Assembly (NCBI GenBank): GCA_030450335.1
Contig: JAKDIS010000145.1
Span: 1 to 5,716, forward strand
Origin: Corynebacterium sp.
Lineage (GTDB): Bacteria; Actinomycetota; Actinomycetes; Mycobacteriales; Mycobacteriaceae
Reading direction: 5' to 3'
DNA: 5,716 nt
Shown one piece after another: positions 5,337 through 5,716 of the stretch. Under the pieces are notes generated by a model. The model saw only the letters and a program-made list of their open reading frames with translations, did not search any database and had not been told where the DNA came from. How positions within the stretch are numbered: position 1 is the first letter of the stretch; each line of letters begins with the position of its first letter. A program made the translations under genes and the position numbers.

Positions 5337-5654
5337 TTATCGCAGTGTCACGGCGGTGACGGAGGCGCAGACCATCATCATGCCGCCCTGGCCGAGGTTC
5401 TCGTAGTCCAGGTCGACGCCGATGATGGCGTGGGCGCCCAGCTCGGAGGCGCGCTGGACCATCTCACCGATTGCGGTTTCCCGGGCCCGAGTCACCTCGC
5501 CCTCGTAGCTCTTGCTCCGGCCGCCGACGAGGTTGCGGAAGCCGGCGCCGATGTCCTTGAACATGTTGATGCCGGCGATGGTCTCTCCGGAGACGACGCG
5601 GAGGTACTCGGCGACCTCGCGGCCTTCGATGCTGTTGGTCGTGGTGACGATCAT
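5337..5654 (-). CDS. YbjQ/UPF0145 family protein (putative heavy-metal-binding domain)
   Basis: A 105-residue complete protein. It has the family pattern throughout: TTTNSIEGREVAEYLRVVSG (residues 4-23), ETIAGINMFKDIGAGFRNLVGG (24-45), Arg46, SYEGEV (49-54), ARETAIGEMVQRASELGAHA (57-76), IIGVDLDYE (77-85) and MMMVCASVTAV (92-102). The family forms small oligomeric beta-rich barrels; a heavy-metal-binding role was proposed from structure and homology, but the cellular function is not established. There is no signal peptide or membrane segment, so it should be cytosolic. ATG 5654-5652 follows AGGAG (5666-5662) at 7 nt. The single Cys96, in the last strand, is not part of an obvious metal site. 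The gene is upstream of the AlbA_2 gene on the same strand, but the 92-bp repeated operator-like gap suggests the two are controlled separately. Confidence 0.92.
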   Translation of the reverse strand: MIVTTTNSIEGREVAEYLRVVSGETIAGINMFKDIGAGFRNLVGGRSKSYEGEVTRARETAIGEMVQRASELGAHAIIGVDLDYENLGQGGMMMVCASVTAVTLR

Positions 5655-5664
5655 GGGACGGCTC

Positions 5665-5716
5665 CTAGGGCGTGTTGCTAAAGGGTGCTGACTTCATCCA
5701 GTCCAACGTCGCCGCC
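5665..5716 (-). CDS. Possible C-terminal end of the gene upstream of the YbjQ gene
   Basis: On the minus strand one frame enters from the right edge and stops at TAG 5667-5665, giving AATLDWMKSAPFSNTP. Its codons end in G or C 13 times out of 16, as in the real genes here. A second frame (ending TAG 5680-5678) is open too, with weaker third-position GC. If real, it ends 10 nt before the YbjQ start and overlaps its ribosome-binding region, which would make an operon. The piece is too short to name. Confidence 0.3.
   Translation of the reverse strand, partial: AATLDWMKSAPFSNTP

Larger units (their letters stand above)
5253..5338. repeat. Two diverged 43-bp tandem repeat units with eight helically phased half-sites
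   Basis: Positions 5260-5289 match 5303-5332 at an offset of 43 bp with 26 of 30 bases identical; flanking parts (5253-5259 and 5295-5302) align with one gap. Half-sites start at 5253, 5264, 5273, 5285, 5295, 5307, 5316 (TAGTG variant) and 5328, a mean step of 10.7 bp, ordered forward, forward, reverse, reverse in each unit. The array fills the non-coding gap between the YbjQ and AlbA_2 genes. Confidence 0.7.

Overview
The window looks like chromosomal DNA from a high-GC, mycolic-acid-containing actinobacterium, most likely Corynebacterium or a close relative. Reasons: strong GC preference at third codon positions, two tandem genes for secreted antigen-85/corynomycolyltransferase-like enzymes, and -10 boxes of the TANANT type (TACACT upstream of three minus-strand genes). 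No RNA gene, insertion sequence, CRISPR array or prophage gene was found. No stretch over 300 bases lacks a gene.

Layout. Positions 1-392 (minus) hold the 5' part of a gene for an exported protein with an acidic Ser/Gly/Glu linker, preceded by a good promoter. Positions 500-1150 (minus) encode a glyoxalase/VOC-fold protein, probably translated from a leaderless mRNA. Positions 1316-2290 and 2378-3502 (plus) encode two paralogous secreted alpha/beta-hydrolases. Both keep an antigen-85-like Ser-Glu-His triad and a conserved pair of cysteines, so they are probably cell-envelope mycolyltransferases or related esterases. The second has its own candidate promoter and an extra low-complexity C-terminal tail. 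Positions 3523-5244 (minus, convergent) encode a 573-residue Schlafen AlbA_2 / GHKL ATPase-like / tandem winged-helix protein of the COG2865 type. Positions 5337-5654 (minus) encode a YbjQ/UPF0145 protein. A short fragment at the right edge may be the end of the gene upstream of it.

The most unusual element is the 92-bp gap between the YbjQ gene and the AlbA_2 gene. It is filled by two diverged 43-bp tandem units, each a nested palindrome with four CACTG/CAGTG half-sites ordered forward, forward, reverse, reverse. The eight half-sites recur about every 10.7 bp, so they lie on one face of the helix, and they overlap candidate -10 boxes and reach the ribosome-binding site of the AlbA_2 gene. 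That protein appears to carry two winged-helix domains, so a dimer would present four recognition helices. This suggests an autoregulatory operator, which is an inference and not shown by the sequence alone.

The mycolyltransferase pair is the only set with an evident shared role (envelope mycolate transfer). The other genes look like independent units.
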